NCBI GenBank assembly: GCA_034509495.1
Contig: CM067525.1
Location: 4,704,945 to 4,768,944 of the forward strand
Direction of reading: 5' to 3'
DNA length: 64,000 nucleotides
From: Acestrorhynchus altus
Taxonomy: Eukaryota; Chordata; Actinopteri; Characiformes; Acestrorhynchidae
The translations under genes and the position numbers were made by a program. Of this stretch, positions 11,020 to 23,144 are shown piece by piece. How positions within the stretch are numbered: the stretch's first letter is position 1; the number at the start of each line of letters is the position of its first letter. The notes beneath the pieces were generated by a model. That model was not told the DNA's origin. It was given only the letters and a program-made list of their open reading frames with translations, and did not search any database.

Positions 11020-12535
11020 GACACATCTGTAAAGACGATGGGCTTTGATCACTTTCCAGATCACGGCTGAAGGACACACGAGCGGAACTGAAGAGGCAGC
11101 AATTAGAGACACGAGATCCACTCAGTGTGTTCAAATCTAATGCAGACAGTCAGTATTTTCAACCTGGACCACATGGGGAGCACTCATTACCCCGGTGTTG
11201 TAGATATAGAGGAATCGTCTTGTGCGAAATCCCATTAGAACAGATGTAGATAAACAGAGTTAAGTACCGAAGGTGGTGCTTTTAATGGTATTGTTTGTTT
11301 AATAGTGAGAGATAAAGAGAGATAAAGGAGAGAGAGAAAAGTGTGTGTGTGTGTGTGTGTGTGAGAAGAGAGAGAAAGAGAGAGAACAAGCGATAAAGCA
11401 GAGAGAGAAAAGAGGGAGAGCAAAATAGATAAAGGAGAGAATAAAGAGACTGAAAGAAAGAGAGGTAAGAATGCTGCTCACTCCATCAGTGAGGCTTAAA
11501 CTCAACCAGAGTTGGGTTCTGGCTCTTGGGGAAGGACAGTAAAGACTCGTGGTGTTACACTAACATGATCCACATGGAGAGAACATCCCTCAGCCCAGTA
11601 CAGAGAGCATCAGAACACAGCAGAACGAACCAGCAACACTAACAGCACACAAACCCACTGCTCTGTCTTTATGTGAGCGTGGAGATTCATCAAGCTTGGC
11701 CAGACATCTGCAGTGAATCACTCTGAAGAACTCATACCGAACAGAAACATATGGGCCTGGATTTCTTTAAATGTGAGATACATTTCAATTATATCGTTTA
11801 ATTAGAAAATATATTTCAAACAGCTGCAGTATGTTATGGATTTATTATATGCTTCATAAAAACTGTTTAAATAAATAATGAAGTGATTTTCTTTCCTGTT
11901 TTAGGGAGTAAAATACAGGAAAAGCCTGAGTTACAGCTACAGAATTCCAGGTAATGGCAACCTTACTGTATAGATCCAGATGGAAATGGTACCCAACCCT
12001 TATAAACATAATACAGTGAAATGACGACGAATTTCACATGTTGAAGAACGTAGTTGAGGTCTCGTGAGCTAGTCTGAAGAACCCTCAGCTCCAGATTTCT
12101 CCTGCATGTGAAGAAGAAGGATTTGTGAAGATCATGGCCTGTTTGCCTGGATTTCCGACCGATGGCAGGCCTGCGTGTTTGACCAGGCCGTATTCCTGCA
12201 CGAAACAGAAGCCTGTGACTTTTTCATTTACATCTTTCCCACAGACCAGTGACATCACATCCGACCAATCAAATCTTAATGAGAAGAACCCACACCCTCA
12301 CTCATTTAATCAGTCAGACAGCAGTGTGCTGATGGTCATACCTCTGTGTGACACAGCGGTCAGGACCGGGACACACTGCAGCTTTATTACAGCACAGATC
12401 TGATTATTCACAACTGCAGCAGCTCCTCTGTTTACTTATGCAACAAGTGATTGATCTCACTGTCACCGTTACCATGGAGACGGACCAGCAACCCCTACAG
12501 TGCACTGACCGGCAGACAGGGAGAAGAAATGGGAA
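11020..12535. other. Gene-free interval with purine-rich tract
   Basis: An AGAGA-rich tract at 11305-11465 includes (GT)n at 11342-11362. The rest shows no gene. The frames at 12125-12403 match nothing I recognise. Confidence 0.5.
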
Positions 12536-12539
12536 ACAG

Positions 12540-12600
12540 GGGGAGAGAGAAAACTGTTCAAGGAGAGAGAAAAGAGTGAGAGGGAGAGAGATAAATGAGC

Positions 12601-12653
<53 letters not shown>

Positions 12654-12875
12654 GAGAAAAGAGAGAACAAGAAAAAGGAGAGACAAAAGAGTGAGAGAGA
12701 GAAAGAGATAAAGGAGAGAAAAGAGAGAGAGATGATGGCAAGAGAAGAGAGAGAGAGAAAGAATTAAAGGAGAGAAAAGAGAGAGAAATAAAGGAGAGAA
12801 AAAAGAAAGAGAGAAAAAGTTAAAGGAGAAAGAAACGAATGAGAGAAACAGAAAGGAGAGAAATTCAGGGAGAAA

Positions 12876-12914
<39 letters not shown>

Positions 12915-12925
12915 AGGAGAGGGAG
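12540..12925. repeat. Long purine (GA-rich) tract
   Basis: About 385 bp of nearly pure purine on the plus strand, with (GA)n cores at 12605-12648 and 12880-12911 and interspersed AAAGGAGAGAAA words. It yields long Ser/Leu/Phe or Arg/Glu/Lys frames on the two strands, none of them genes. Such polypurine-polypyrimidine tracts can form triplex DNA. Confidence 0.9.
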
Positions 12926-13564
12926 TGGAGGGTGAAATGGGAAATAAGGGGGTGCGAATAAGAGAGCAGGAAAACATTCTACCATTTCAAAATCAATAAA
13001 TCTGAACTGTCACCTTCAGACTGAGTGTATTACAGTACAGTATTAATAAAATGTAATACAGCGTAACATAATATATAATACAGATCTCTACACTGTAACA
13101 GTGAAAGCCTTTCTGCCGTTTGAGTCTGTGTGTAATTATTCTGTAATTATTTATTAATGAGCAGCTGACTCAGAGGACTGCTAACTTAGCTGAAGAGAGA
13201 CAGAGTTCAGGATGGAAGTTCCACTGTAACGTCGCTCAGACCTTCCGTGCTGAGGGTGAAATGAGCTTTAAATCATTTCCCTCCTCTGCCAGTCTCTGTA
13301 CTAAAGCACAGTCTTATCAGTTCTGCCCAAACCCCCTGTAATAAACTCATTACCATACACACACTCCAGAGACACACAACTAATATGCAATAGCTTTTAC
13401 ACACACACACACGAATGTAAATCGAGGTGTTTACCTCGCTTTCCTGCTGTTTGAAGTGTGTCGCCTGGGACACAGCATTTTATACTCCTGCAGGTCCAGT
13501 TCACCCTCTGTACTTATTGTTCCCTTTCATTGTGATTCATATATTATTTTCCTTGTTTAATGGG

Positions 13565-13695
13565 TAGCTCCTCCTCAGTGTATATCACAATACCTACATT
13601 TAGAGTTATTAATATTCACCCTAATGAGAGACTGTAGCTCCTCCTCCTCAGTGTATATCACAATACCTACATTTAGAGTGTTATTAATATTCAGT
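13565..13695 (-). repeat. 73-bp tandem unit, locus 2
   Basis: CAGTGTATATCAC begins at 13576 and 13649, a 73-bp period, in reverse orientation relative to locus 1. The right end is truncated with one inserted T within AGAGTGTTATTAAT. Confidence 0.9.
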
Positions 13696-13996
13696 GTGTG
13701 TGCGTGTGTTTTCCAGCAGTATTCTCTTGGTCTGCTCCAGACCATTCAGCAGCTGGTCAGGGATCAGTGCGTCCCCCTCTGCTGCGGTGAGTAACAGTGA
13801 GGTGTGTTTGATTCCCTTTAATCGTTATTAATCCCTCCTCCGCTGCCCTGCGCTCCTGTGCTCCTGTTTACATGTGTTAATCCGTGTTGAGAGTCTGATA
13901 ACAGCATATTATACTGTTATACCTAACACCTCCTCATGGTTTGAGACAAGTGTGTGATGATTTCGGGATTCAGTTAGCACTGTGGAAAAAGACGCA

Positions 13997-14150
13997 AGCT
14001 ACAGTCTCTCATTAGGGTGAATATTAATAACTCTAAATGTAGGTATTGTGATATACACTGAGGAGGAGCTACAGTCTCTCATTAGGGTGAATATTAGTAA
14101 CTCTAAATGTAGGTATTGTGATATACACTGAGGAGGAGCTACAGAAATAT
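13997..14150 (+). repeat. 70-bp variant of the tandem unit, locus 3
   Basis: AGCTACAG recurs at 13997, 14067 and 14137, a 70-bp period. The 3-bp difference from 73 bp is one fewer GGA triplet in the GAGGAGGAGCTACAG segment. Orientation is opposite to locus 2, which lies 300 bp upstream. Confidence 0.9.
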
Positions 14151-14180
14151 AATTTAAAAGGCAATTAAGACAATTAGGCC

Positions 14181-14191
14181 GAAAGAAAGAA

Positions 14192-14246
<55 letters not shown>

Positions 14247-14247
14247 T
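14181..14247. repeat. (GAAA)n microsatellite
   Basis: About sixteen GAAA units with one early interruption. Confidence 0.95.
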
Positions 14248-14344
14248 TAGGAGTTAGGGAGTCAGTAGTGGTCTAATTTGAATGACAGCGCATTTGCTCT
14301 GTGCTGTAATCCTGGCAGCTCTATACGACACTTTCTCATTAAAC

Positions 14345-14418
<74 letters not shown>
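14345..14418. repeat. (CA)n microsatellite
   Basis: CA run with one AAA interruption near 14387. Confidence 0.95.
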
Positions 14419-14419
<1 letters not shown>

Positions 14420-14924
14420 CAGTCATAGTGAAGGCACAGACAGAACGTGACACACGCATTTTATCTGGAGCCTCATTCGTTCATCCATTAGAGGATAAAG
14501 ATGTGCAATGTTTTTATAATAAGATTAAAGCAGCCTGAGCACATCCACATCTAACAATTCAATTATTACTGCTGTGCGTTCCTCACACAGCCCTAAATTA
14601 ACATTGACATGGGTCAACCAGGGCCAGCGTCAGCTTCTGATTAAGCAGAACCACATCAGGGTATTCAGAGACAGTGCAGGACTTCAGCTGATGGCTCTAT
14701 TAGAAAGAGGTGAGGGAGAGGAGAGGATAGGAGTGTGTTGGAGCAGAGGGACAACTTTCATTTCAGCTTTAGGCCGACACACTGCTCACACCACCTGACC
14801 ATCAAACCACAAATAGAAATGACTGGTTTCTCTCAGTCAATATTCAGACCTGAGCAGCTGAAGTAGTGTTGTACCAAAATGAAAATTACTGGTTGAAAAA
14901 GGACATCTCACTGGTCATGAAATT

Positions 14925-15118
14925 CAAGACACACCTGGCCAAAGAACAACCTTCGAGACACACCTGGCTGAAGAACAACCTTCAAGGCACACCTGGCCAA
15001 AGAACATCCTTCGAGACACACCTGGCCGAAGAACAACCTTCAAGGCACACCTGGCCAAAGAACATCCTTCGAGACACACCTGGCTGAAGAACAACCTTCA
15101 AGGCACACCCGGACACAC
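14925..15118. repeat. 29-bp minisatellite with 58-bp dimer pattern
   Basis: CACCTGG starts at 14932, 14961, 14990, 15019, 15048, 15077 and (as CACCCGG) 15106, an exact 29-bp period. Units alternate between CTTCGAGACA and CTTCAAGGCA endings, giving a 58-bp higher-order repeat. Because 29 is not a multiple of three, the frame through it does not repeat and is not a gene. Confidence 0.9.
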
Positions 15119-15197
15119 ACTGAAACTTAAAGACACACTAGTAGATGTTTGTTCAAACAGAAACATTAATATTCATGTGTCTCTGTGTGAGCCCTCT

Positions 15198-15213
15198 GCA
15201 CCCCCCCCCCCCC

Positions 15214-15258
<45 letters not shown>

Positions 15259-15402
15259 GTCTGTCTGAAGTTGTCTATGTCATAAATCAGGTTATATGTC
15301 TGGATGGTGGGGATGGAGAGGTATCAGCAGGTGACCTCTTTGACCTTTACTGAAGGCTGGTAATGCTGCAATTTTCTGTCATTTAACTAGCAGCATCTGT
15401 AG

Positions 15403-15440
<38 letters not shown>
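15198..15440. repeat. Poly-C/(CT)n and (CA)n microsatellites
   Basis: A C run followed by (CT)n at 15198-15260, then (CA)n at 15403-15440. Confidence 0.9.
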
Positions 15441-15441
<1 letters not shown>

Positions 15442-15728
15442 GAAAAAAGTGAAATCGCTCTGATAGAGGCTGATAAATTGCTTTGGGAATTTTCAGCTTG
15501 TTTCCTCCTAACAGAAGCTCCTGTTTCAGAGCAATCTTGTCTGTGTGTGTTCTTCACTGTGTCCCTGAAATCGCCCGAACCAGAAGCAGTGTAATAAAGA
15601 CACACTGAGGGTAAAGGAAAACTAACACTGCTACAGAAGACTGTGAACATTACACACATCTACAACGTCTCACAGTGTCTGGAACAGAGAGCTATTACAA
15701 ACTGTGGAGGAGTGATGAACAGAAGAAA

Positions 15729-16322
15729 GATGGATGGATGGATGATGGATGAAAAGATTAGGATGAGGAGGTGGAAGATGGGTGAATGGATGAGGAGGTG
15801 GAAGATGGGTGAATGGATGGAGAGTGGATAGATGGGTGAATGGATGAGGATGGATGGATGATGGGTGGAAACGGATGAGGAGGTGGAAGATGAGTGAAGG
15901 ATGAAGTGGAAGATGGGTGAATGGATGAGAGGTGGAAGATGGGTGAATGGATGAGAGAGGTGGAAAGATCAGGTGAACGGATGAGGAGGTGGGAAGATGA
16001 GTGAAGGGATGAGGAGGTGGAAGATGGGTGAAGGGATGAAGAGGTGGAAGATAGGTGAATGGATGAGGAGGTGGAAGATGGGTGAAGGGATGAAGAGGTG
16101 GAAGATAGGTGAATGGATGAGGAGGTGGAAGATGGGTGAAGGGATGAAGAGGTGGAAGATAGGTGAATGGATGAGGAGGTGGAAGATAGGTGAATGGATG
16201 AGGAGGTGGAAGATAGGTGAATGGATGAGGAGGTGGAAGATAGGTGAATGGATGAGGAGGTGGAAGATAGGTGAATGGATGAGGAGGTGGAAGATAGGTG
16301 AATGGATGAGGAGGTGGAAGAT
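15729..16322. repeat. 27-bp minisatellite with higher-order section
   Basis: The unit AGGTGGAAGATAGGTGAATG plus GATGAGG (27 bp) repeats about 20 times. The left part is degenerate. A middle section (about 16005-16170) alternates units ending GGGTGAAGGGATGAAG and AGGTGAATGGATGAGG as a 54-bp pair three times. The right part is nearly homogeneous. Because 27 is a multiple of three, both strands stay open for over 110 codons (RRWKIGEWM repeats on plus, HLLIHSPIF on minus). I regard neither as a gene. Confidence 0.9.
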
Positions 16323-16677
16323 TTGCTGTGAGTTTTGTAGTCCTTGAATGAACACTACTGGACTTCAGCTACAAGCACTCAGCAGCTCACGATTCTGAAA
16401 CAAATCAATAACTGGTTTATTCAACTGTCCCGCTGCCTTGCTGTGCAGAATTTCCTGATGTTGCTTCGTTCGATAACATGGAATATACGCATTGCCATCC
16501 TTCACTTGTCATAATGAAAACTCAGCATAACACATTTTTATAACAGCAAGTGACATGAGTGAGCGGCAAGCAACCAAATCAGAAAGCCCCACTTAAAATC
16601 AGTGAAGCGGTCTAAACCAACACTGAACAAACGAGCGTGATTTGACACAGTTATTTAAAAGAACCGTAATGTTATAT

Positions 16678-16945
16678 ATACAGCCATAACATTAGGACCA
16701 CCTACTTGTTTCCACATTCACTGTCCGTCCTCCATTCACCCTGTTCTTCAAAGGTCAGGACCCCACAGAGCAGGTATTATTTAGATGGTGGGTCATTCTC
16801 AGCCCTGCAGTGACACCAGTGTGGTGGTATGTTAGTGTGTTTCACGCTGGTATGAGTGGATCAAACACAGCGGTGCTGCTGGCGTGTTTAAACACTGTGT
16901 CCACTCACTGTCCACTCTATTCGACACTTCTACCTGTGGACTGTT
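16678..16945 (+). mobile_element. Family B element, left part with terminus
   Basis: Begins ACAGCCATAACATTAGGACC, the terminus I recall for this fish element family. It continues through GGTCAGGACCCCACAGAGCA, CAGTGACACCAGTGTGGTGG and TCCACTCACTGTCCACTCTA. It ends without the mirrored right arm. Confidence 0.75.
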
Positions 16946-16949
16946 TTCA

Positions 16950-18440
16950 ATATAAAAATGAATTGTTGCTATATTTATGACCATCCCCAACACCCAACTG
17001 TAGCTGCCCACCCCTGGCTACCTGACCCTGCATTGCATCAGCTAATTGAAACCAAGATTGGTTGCCATGTATTTTTTTCATCACTGGCATTGCTGATTTA
17101 ATTGACTGGTGGTAGCAGCTCTATTACTCTTTCTTTTTCTCTGTGTGGTGTGTTCTGGTGCTCGATGTTATGTGTTTTTCAATCTCCCAGCAGGCTGTAC
17201 TCAACGCCTCACCCTGAGCTGAATAATGACCTGCTAATGCAGGGATCCATCAAACGGAGCTGAATTAGACATGAAGAACAACAATTTCTCCATCACAGAA
17301 AGCATACAGACCCATTAATTAGCCTGTTTGGATGTGCTGAGTAAACCCTCAGCTCCGTTAAACCCACGTCATACACACGCAGCCTCCAAGAGACGGACAG
17401 AGAGGGCACAGCAGAGCTACAAGAAAGAAAAAAAGAAAAAAAAAGGATGCATTTTGCTGGAACAAAGGGCACTTTGGACATTTTGGAAGTGAAGAAACCA
17501 TATAATCCAGTTTATAGACCACCCTGACAGAGAGAAAGAGAGGAAATAATGCCCCCCCCCCTCATCATCTGCATCTATGCCCCACCTTTTAGTGCTGGTT
17601 CCCCAACCAGACAGGACCCCACAAACACAGGTCCATCATTCACCATCGCAGTATACTGTGTATACATTTGCAGAGTATTGGACAGTCTTGCATCTGTTGT
17701 GTTTGTTTCTGGACCTCAGTCAGTGGTCAGTGTACAATATGCATCAGCCAGGCCATGCACCAAGTGTCTGAGGCTGAGCTGAAGGAGTCAGCCCAAGAGG
17801 AGGAAGGTAGAAGAGAGAATAGTAGGAGAAGTGTAGTCAAGCAGAAGAAGCTCTTTGATCATAAAAGCATAACACTGTGTTAGAAAAGGTCTAAACTCTA
17901 ATTGAGGCTTCCTGACACAGTTCCCGTGTCCAGCCCTGCACTGCCCTGAGGAAGGCACTTCTCCGAGTCTTATATTGATAACATTGTCCTTGGAGACAGT
18001 GTAGGGAACTATACATTATGCATAGCACTTGAACAACTTCAAAAAGGTGAAAGAGACAACGGGTCGGAAACTTTCACACTTCAGCTGAGAAGCCGCACAT
18101 CCCCACATCACTCAGCAGAGGTTGTCTGAGGTTCTGCTACATTCTCTGCACAATCGCTTGGTGTCGAAATCTCCACCGAGCCGTTTTACAGATTTATTCA
18201 CCTCTAATTCTGGCAATGGTACGATTCATCACTACACCATCCCTGTGTGCTATGAATAGCAAAGAACAAGAAGTGGCTCCTGGAGAAGTGCTGAATGAAT
18301 GAACATGATGGATGCGAGCGCTCACGTCTTTCTCTCTGAACACACTATTTGAGGATACAGTTAATAAGGCCAGAGGAGACGACTCCGAACAAACCGCGTA
18401 AAAGTGAACCGCAGTGAGCCACAGTGATCTCCAAAAGCTA
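16950..18440. other. Gene-free interval
   Basis: No recognised gene or element. An A-rich purine run lies at 17424-17444 and a short C run at 17552-17560. The overlapping frames at 17549-17883 show no family features. Confidence 0.45.
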
Positions 18441-19170
18441 AAACATCTAAAACTCCATGTACTGCTTGAGAGCTCCACTTCCACTTGAAGAGCTCTACTT
18501 GCTGCTCTACAATGGCCTAGGATTCCACATGCTTCCCCAATGCTGTACTATTCTCTGTTCTTAACTGCCAATTTCTTCTGAGGAAAGAGGACAAGTTGCT
18601 ACTTTTTTCCTTGCACCTCCATCCCCTGCCTCACAACTCTCCTAAAGCTCAGGACCTCTACTGTCTGCTCTAGAATTCCAAATTTCACTCTTCTTTCTCA
18701 TCTAGAACTCCAACTGAAGTTGGAACTACCCTAAAACTCCACCCTCTAAATCTTTCTACCTCTATTCTAGAGCCCCAACTTCTAACCTACAGTTCCAGCT
18801 GCTGCTCTAGACCTCCAGCTTCTGTTGCAGAGCTCCTCGCCCTACACCAGAGCCACAACGTCTAGATGAGTCTCTCTTTCTGCTTCCATATCTGCTCTAA
18901 AGCCCCAGTGTCTACTCTAGAACTCCATTATCTACTACAGACCCCCAACTTCTGCTCTAGAGCTCCAACATCTACTCCAGCTTCTGCTTTAGAATTCCAG
19001 CTACTTGACAGCTTCAATGTATGCTCTAGAGCTTCAAACTCTCCTTATGTAGAGCTCTTTCTTCTACTCTAGAGCTTCGAAGTCAGGTCTAGAGCACAAG
19101 TTTTTGCTCTAGAGCTCCTCCTTCTATTGTATCTGCTAGTCTAGAGCTCCAACATATGCTCTAGAGTTCC
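18440..19170. repeat. Degenerate ~21-bp minisatellite rich in CTCTAGAGCTCC
   Basis: Words such as GCTCTAGAGCTCCAACTTCT recur about every 18-22 bp over 730 bp. Variants include TCTAGAACTCCA, CTAGACCTCCAGCTTCTG and CTCTAAAGCCCCA. Units are heavily diverged at the left and clearest from 18760 to 19160. No reading frame is maintained. Confidence 0.75.
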
Positions 19171-19179
19171 TGGCCAATT

Positions 19180-19400
19180 CTAATCCAACACAAGTCAGAC
19201 TGATATAGAGCCCCCAAGCACTGGGCTGTGGAGCAATGGAACTGCAGTCCCTGGATGTTTGAATGACCTGAAGTGGCAGAACTAATCCACCTGCATTGGT
19301 ACCTTTCCTCACTAAAGCTCTAGTGGTGCTCTCTGCAATCAAATGGTCACAGCAATGTTCTAATGATCTTGTCTGAAGAATTCTCAGAAGACCAGAGGGT
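19180..19400 (+). mobile_element. Family A MITE fragment
   Basis: TATAGAGCCCCCAAGCACTG, GGCTGTGGAGCAATGGAACT and CTCTGCAATCAAATGG...CAATGTTCTAATGATCTTGT follow the family A order seen at 52470-52600 and 60480-60650. Confidence 0.6.
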
Positions 19401-20240
19401 GTTAGTTTCGCCAAGAGGGGATGAAACACCCTTCAATTCAGAAGATACAGAAGAAGGCTGTGGGACAGTGAAGCAGAGTGAGGGAGTGCGGGGGGTAAAG
19501 TGTTGAGGTGGAAGGTGAATGGAGGAGATTGAGACAGAGTGAGACATGCAGCATTACCCTTCCTCTTAAACCCACTGACCCTCCACAAATTCAATCACTG
19601 AGCATTTGCGTCTCAGTCTGCACTTCTACAGCGTTCTCTCTCCCAAACATCTGCACAAGAAAGCCACTTCAAATCCCAGGGTGTCCTTCAGTCCCCTGAG
19701 GATCATTAATGAAAGATATTTATGAATTTATCCACACCTATTGAGTGATTGAGATGGATGGCATGGAGAAAACACAGCGGTTCCAAGGATTTAATTTCAC
19801 ACAGCATAAAGCGCACTCTTTACGAGGTGTTTTATGAGATCACCTTTGCACCATAAACCAGAACCCCTAGCATTATTGAAAATTATAGAAAGGTGTTCCT
19901 TCATTTCACAGCCTGTTTTGGTACAGTATTATTTCTGCCTGCTTAGACAAAGCAAATCAGTACTCAAAGAAATTCAAAGTATAAACATGTTATTATCAAT
20001 TTTATATTGGAATTAATGGTGTCAAACGTGTCCATTCACCTAGTTTAACCAGCTTAAGTTCATTTACATGACATGCAAGAAGCCATGGGAAAGTAACTAG
20101 TATTGTGCACGACCCTGTCTAGCTCGGAGAACCTACATGCCATGGACTCCACAAGTGGATGACCACTACTTTCCAAAAGTCTCCAGAATGCTCCTTGAAC
20201 CAATTCTGGAAAACATGAGCCCAATGCCCAATTTACCTGC
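19400..20240. other. Gene-free interval
   Basis: No gene, RNA or clear repeat seen. Confidence 0.45.
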
Positions 20241-20249
20241 TGCTATATC

Positions 20250-20370
20250 CCATCTTTGTGGGGTTACATGAAGTCCATGAAGGGTTGCAAATGGTCATCA
20301 AGCAGTGAAACACAGCTTCACCACTGGGTGAATGACGTGTTTAGGTGGATTCAACCCATGCCATGAGAAT
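20250..20370 (+). repeat. Dispersed repeat shared with 52605-52700
   Basis: GGTTACATGAAGTCCATGAA, GGTCATCAAGCAGTGAAACA and GACGTGTTTAGGTGGA here correspond to GCTACATGAAAGGCTGCCAG, GGTCTCCAAGCAGTAAAATG and GATGTGTTTAGGTGGA at 52610-52684, in the same order. Family unknown. Confidence 0.5.
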
Positions 20371-21540
20371 ACACCCCACACCAGAAGAGAACCACCGCCA
20401 GCCTGCACAGTGCCTTATGGACAGCAGGATTCCTTGACTTCATTAGGTCTTCATATTAGGACTTCATTCATCCACATTTAAACCCTACCATCTTGATTCT
20501 TCAGGCTACACCACATGTTACCAGTCCATTAAGGCCCAGTTAGCGACCTCACATGCCCAGGTAAAGCACTGTGTCTAGTATCATGATGTTGACAGAGGCG
20601 TTCTGTTGGGTCTTCTGCTCCCATACAACATGGAAGTTAAAGAACACTGCTCTGAGCTGCGGGATATGTGTGTGGGGCTCCTGTATTGAATGAGGATGTA
20701 AGATCTGCCAGAGTCGCGTGTCTGTTCACACAGATTCCAGCAAGACGTCACCAGTAATGGTCATTAGGTGCCAGTGGGCATCAACTGAGCTGTTGACGCC
20801 ACTTCCTAATCTAGTTACGTGTTGCTATGCTATGAGTTCTGGGATGTCAGTGTATAGTCTAAAGAGTAGTTACTGAATGCTTTCAGTACCAGTTCATGCT
20901 TCAAAAACATAACAACCAAGCCCAATTTTTAACAGGAGAGTTTAGAGATGTTTGTTCTGTTGTTCTTTTTTCCAGTCCAGCTTTTAATGATTAAAAGAAT
21001 TAAGCTCATGAAAGCAGTCACAAACCATTGACTGTGTTTTCTTTGCGACGATACTCACAATGCTTCTGTAATGAGAACTCACATTTCTCCAAATCCGTTG
21101 CTTCAGGGTCTGTAAACACATCTGAAGGTGCTGATTCAACTGTATCAAATTAAAAACTTTCTAATAATATTCAATTAAGTGCTGCACTAACCATGGACAG
21201 GCCTTGTCTTACTCTGATTGGTGAGAGGCCTGTCTACACAATCCAATGCAGATGTAATATTTGTGCCATCGGTGCTCACTGGCATGCCATGACGAGTCGT
21301 GAGATATCAGTAAGGAAATGATGACATTCCTCCATCCACAGTGTCACGTATACCAGGAACGCCAAGTCATTTTGTGCATGTCGCATGTGGATATCTGTAG
21401 GGCAATAGTCACAAATAGGTGGACCTACACCAAAAAGCATTTATTTTAACCAGAGTATGTTCTCTAGGCTTTTCTGTTGGCCAAAGAAATTGACAAATCA
21501 ATCACATATATTGTGTTTATCAGACATCAGTAGGTGGACT
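20370..21540. other. Gene-free interval
   Basis: Possibly further decayed repeat sequence continuing from the previous element, but I cannot align it to anything else in the window. Confidence 0.4.
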
Positions 21541-22200
21541 TGCAATGCCAAATTGTCCCCTAGGTGTGATTGAGTGTGTGGCACCCTCTGATAAACTGGC
21601 ACTCAGTCTGGATTGGCATTCCTGACATGCGCGCAGTGATTTAGGGTAAAGTGGATCAGGAGGTAGATTTGAATTGGAACATTTATCCTCACAAACATGG
21701 GCTTTTCACATTTGTTTAGCATGTTTCAAAAAGTAATGCAAGTTATTTTATTTAAGACATACATATACATATCACAACAAATCTTTTGACCTTATCTACC
21801 CTAACCGTTGTGTTCTCCTCGTTGTGTGATCTGAACTAAATCCCAGTTTGAATTCCAAAGTAGCTTCCAGTGCATGTTTACTGCTCTGTCCACTGTTTAC
21901 ATGCTCAAGCTGCATACAGACTCTGACTGATCAGTGAGAGGGGCAGGGTTAGTGATGTCATTGACCCCCATAATCGGTTATAGAGGAATATCTATATATG
22001 AAGGCGCAAGTACATTTTTGATCCAAATTTGGTCAAATTCATACACATATTTAAGGTCTTATAATTTTTACATCTTGAATGAAGACAAGTATGAGCATAC
22101 GTGACTGTCTCCAATCAATAAGTTTAACATTTTTTGGTGAATAAATGTACATCAAACTATGAAAACATCCCACAAAATTGGAGTAGTGTTCTAAAGGTTA
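21541..22200. repeat. Mosaic of dispersed repeats
   Basis: Three pieces recur elsewhere. AAATTGTCCCCTAGGTGTGA (about 21555-21680) resembles the repeat tails at 28795 and 48955. Positions 21841-21965 are an inverted copy of 42800-42945, sharing GCTTCCAGTGCATGTTTACTG and the GCATACAGACTCTGACTGAT segment. CATCAAACTATGAAAACATC at 22150 recurs at 28140, and in shorter form at 27335. Confidence 0.6.
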
Positions 22201-22795
22201 AGTGGAGTAATCTTTACACAGTTTGAACATTTATTTGTTGACAATGCAATGTTGCTGGAACTATTAGACTACTTTAGTAAACAGGATATGTCACTGAATT
22301 TGACTATTACAGACTTGGTTTGGTAGATTAGGAAGATTTAGGGCTATTTTCTATTATTATCCCACAGAAATATCTACCCAAAAGCATTGTTCTGTACAAT
22401 ACTGGACAACAGACTCAGAAAAGATTATCACCTTATCATTTATCACAATAACAATAATACATCATATTGTCCAGTCCATGTCAATCTGATCATGGTGGAA
22501 TAGGATTGTACGGAATCATTTCCTGAAGAATCACAAAATTCCTTGGAGATTTACACCCATCCATCCATCCATCTGTCCATCTTGGCACCTCCCACACACA
22601 TAGAAGTGGGACAATAGAGGAATGAAAGGGGAAAGGGGAGGAAATGAGGAGAGAGCGATGGTGTCCAGATGCTCTGAGCGATAAGAGAGAGAGTGATCAG
22701 TCACTTTTCACCTTTTCACCATTCCGTGATTGGCTTGGATGGATGGAGAGAGTGAGAAGGACATATAAATCACAGCACTGAACACAAGGAAGAGC

Positions 22796-22798
<3 letters not shown>

Positions 22799-22882
<84 letters not shown>
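22799..22882. repeat. (GT)n microsatellite
   Basis: About 42 uninterrupted GT units. A second short (GT)n lies at 23010-23036. Antisense frames are Thr-His repeats, not genes. Confidence 0.95.
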
Positions 22883-22884
<2 letters not shown>

Positions 22885-23144
22885 TGGCATGATGGAGTAC
22901 GTTAATTAAGACCCCGTTCAGTGAGAGGTTTTGGTGTGTCTTCAAGATGGATGGAAGGGACAGGTTTGAAAAGTTGGCAGTGTTTTGACTGTCTAAACTG
23001 CACAAAGGCATGGTGTGTGTGTGTGTGTGTGTGTGTTCCTCAGGTGAGCCAATTAAGGGTCTATTGGCTAATTAATTATGAGTGACTGGGATTTTGAAAT
23101 GAAGCCACACCCAGATGAGAAACTTAACCCTAAGTGGTTCTATA

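Noticed and set aside
12469..12985. Ser/Leu/Phe-rich frames resembling membrane proteins
   Set aside because: They are translations of a polypurine-polypyrimidine tract.
15729..16322. Possible CRISPR-like or protein-coding repeat array
   Set aside because: Units are directly adjacent without unique spacers, and both strands stay open only because the period is 27 bp. The setting is a vertebrate genome.
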